A stretch of DNA of 64,000 bases from Marinobacter sp. Arc7-DN-1 (lineage in GTDB: Bacteria; Pseudomonadota; Gammaproteobacteria; Pseudomonadales; Oleiphilaceae), in assembly GCF_003441595.1 (NCBI RefSeq), contig NZ_CP031848.1:372001-436000 (forward strand). The letters run 5' to 3'. Below, in pieces: positions 62,580-64,000 of the stretch. Both the position numbers and the translations under genes were made by a program. Position 1 is the first letter of the stretch. The number at the start of each line of letters is the position of its first letter. The notes beneath the pieces are model-generated. The model did no database searches. It was not told the DNA's origin and worked only from the letters and a program-made list of their open reading frames with translations.

Positions 62580-62681
62580 GTACCCTCCCCCGGTGACTCA
62601 TCAAGAACGCCAATTGTTGAAGCTGTCTGTGTCTTATATCGGACTCTTGAGGACGCTTCTTTGATGCTGATCAAAAACCAG

Positions 62682-64000
62682 TCAGCACCACGACAGGCGA
62701 CCATGTTGTCGCACTGATTCGGTGATTCTGTCTGACAGCTCTTTCTGGCAAAGATTCCAGTCCAGTTGCCATATCCAGTTATTCTCCACGGTTCCCGGTG
62801 TGTTGAACCGGGCCTCTGTTCCAAGCCCAAAAAAGTCCTGCATGGGAACGATGGCCAGCGAGCACACCGACCGGAAAGCCGCCTCAATAAGGGGCCACGG
62901 CATGCCCTCCCCTGTGGTTCCCAGGTACTCGTTAACGTACCGCCGTGTGTGGTCGTCAAGGTTTTGGTACCACCCAAGGGTGGTGTCGTTATCGTGGGTC
63001 CCCGTGTACACAAGATCCCGTGCATGATGGTTGTGTAGCAGGTGCGGATTATCCGGGCTGCCGTCAAAGCCGAATTGCATCACCGTCATCCCTGGTAATC
63101 GGAACCGTTTGCGCAGCTCTTCCACATCGTCGCTGATAATGCCCAGGTTTTCGGCCACAAGGGGCAAGTCGGGGAACCGGGTGAAGCAGGCTTCGAGAAA
63201 ATGGTCGCCGGGGCCGGATACCCAGTAGCCATACCTGGGTTCTGGTGTCGCTGCCGGAATCTCCCAATAGGCGTGCAGGCCACGGAAGTGATCAATTCGG
63301 ATCAGGTCAAACAGGTGGCGTTGGCTTTCCAGCCGCTTCAGCCACCATTGGTACCCATCGGCCGCCATGGCCTCCCAGTTGTAGAGCGGGTTGCCCCAGT
63401 GCTGACCTTCAGACGAAAAATAATCCGGCGGTACGCCGGCAACCACCGTGGATTCACCCCGTTCATCAAGCTTGAACAGATGTCGGTTGGCCCAGACATC
63501 GGCACTGTCATGGGCAACGAAGATGGGGATGTCACCAAACAGTAAAACCCCCTTGCTCCGGGCATAGTCGCGCAACGCCTGCCATTGGTGATGGAACAGA
63601 AACTGCTCGAACCGGATCCGTGCGAGCCGGGAGCGGTTCTGGTCAATAAAGTCACGCAAGGCTCCGCTATCCCGGTCTCTCAGAGAGTCCGGCCATTGCA
63701 GCCAGTCCGATGAATCCTGAACCTCCCGAATCGCCCAGAACAGGCAGAAATCATCCAGCCAGTAGTCGTTGGTTGCCCGGAAGCGTTGATAGGCTGCCCT
63801 GTCGAGTCCGTTCAGGCCGCCACCATCGCTGATGAAAAAGCGTTTCGCAGCCAGGGTCAGCAGTTGGTGGCGCACTTCGGGCGCGGGCTGCGACAGTTCC
63901 CGGTCTGACAGAAGACCCGCCTCGACAAGTTCATGCAAGTCTATGAAGTCCGGATTGCCGGCATGGGAACTCAATGACTGGTAGGGCGAGAGGTCCCGAT
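62682..64000 (-). CDS. malQ: 4-alpha-glucanotransferase (partial, runs off the window)
   Basis: The C-terminal 439 codons of amylomaltase; the frame is open to the last base (DLSPYQSLSSHAGNPDFIDL), so the start lies beyond the right edge. The GH77 active-site residues are visible: the nucleophile aspartate in LIRIDHFRG, the acid/base glutamate in LVAENLGII and the third aspartate in THDNDTTLGW. It transfers glucan chains in maltodextrin and glycogen metabolism. PilZ and glgP genes follow on the same strand after about 100 bp. Confidence 0.95.
   Translation of the reverse strand, partial: RDLSPYQSLSSHAGNPDFIDLHELVEAGLLSDRELSQPAPEVRHQLLTLAAKRFFISDGGGLNGLDRAAYQRFRATNDYWLDDFCLFWAIREVQDSSDWLQWPDSLRDRDSGALRDFIDQNRSRLARIRFEQFLFHHQWQALRDYARSKGVLLFGDIPIFVAHDSADVWANRHLFKLDERGESTVVAGVPPDYFSSEGQHWGNPLYNWEAMAADGYQWWLKRLESQRHLFDLIRIDHFRGLHAYWEIPAATPEPRYGYWVSGPGDHFLEACFTRFPDLPLVAENLGIISDDVEELRKRFRLPGMTVMQFGFDGSPDNPHLLHNHHARDLVYTGTHDNDTTLGWYQNLDDHTRRYVNEYLGTTGEGMPWPLIEAAFRSVCSLAIVPMQDFFGLGTEARFNTPGTVENNWIWQLDWNLCQKELSDRITESVRQHGRLSWC

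Noticed and set aside
62682..63295. Minus- and plus-strand frames overlapping malQ (186 and 101 codons)
   Set aside because: They share the DNA of the intact malQ frame, which carries all three GH77 catalytic residues.
1..64000. CRISPR array, tRNA or rRNA genes, phage integrase
   Set aside because: Scanned by eye for regular repeat-spacer spacing, cloverleaf-like ends and tyrosine or serine recombinase proteins; none seen. Short tRNA-like folds cannot be excluded without a program.

Overview
The window looks like part of a gammaproteobacterial chromosome, most likely Marinobacter or a close relative. That guess rests on the right-hand core block: a TrkH K+ transporter, an AcpH phosphodiesterase, an ATP-grasp enzyme, an ECF sigma/anti-sigma pair and the glycogen enzymes MalQ and GlgP. 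By eye these genes are more GC-rich than the left three quarters of the window, which is a dense accessory region made almost entirely of anti-phage or anti-plasmid genes and mobile DNA. No rRNA or tRNA genes and no CRISPR array were seen.

Layout. (1) 0.4-5.6 kb, minus strand: a three-gene operon of a ComEC-type metallo-beta-lactamase (MBL) protein, a membrane protein and a phospholipase-D-like nuclease. The MBL gene is split by an IS3-family element. (2) 5.7-16.1 kb, minus strand: a type I restriction-modification operon, hsdR-hsdM-hsdS, continuing into an AAA ATPase and a PLD-like partner. Just upstream lies a sigma-54 activator with an RtcR/CARF-like sensor domain, and a good -24/-12 promoter sits between activator and hsdR. 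(3) 16.3-23.6 kb, plus strand: a 425-codon gene split by an IS21 element, then three small unknown genes and a beta-CASP MBL nuclease. (4) 23.8-30.4 kb, minus strand: a small protein, a TIR-domain protein, a 1445-aa sacsin-like GHKL ATPase with a NOV/DUF3883-like tail, and a membrane protein. (5) 30.5-38.5 kb, plus strand and divergent from (4): a WYL regulator and a complete Wadjet system (jetABCD). (6) 38.5-41.1 kb: degenerate DNA, an orphan Phd-type antitoxin and hypotheticals. (7) 41.4-46.8 kb: a Tn7-like transposition module (tnsA, tnsB, tnsC, tniQ and a small ORF).

Transposon-end-like repeats occur at 390-471 and 47031-47210. They share a 27-bp inverted repeat with 20 of 27 positions identical. 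The simplest reading is that regions 1-7 are one roughly 46.8-kb Tn7-like transposon with a defence cargo, although the outward orientation of tnsABC-tniQ toward the right end is unusual and no target duplication was found.

From 47.4 to 50.7 kb lie gene remnants (an E2-like fragment and a GNAT pseudogene) and two intact toxin-antitoxin pairs (MazEF-like and RES/Xre). From 51 kb onward are core genes. The glycogen phosphorylase gene at 59.6-62.1 kb has a single in-frame TAG codon at codon 91, and malQ runs off the right edge.

The most interesting points are the sigma-54/CARF control predicted for a type I RM operon with two accessory genes, the MBL-4TM-PLD operon, the TIR/sacsin-like operon sharing a divergent control region with Wadjet, and the probable Tn7-like vehicle that carries them.
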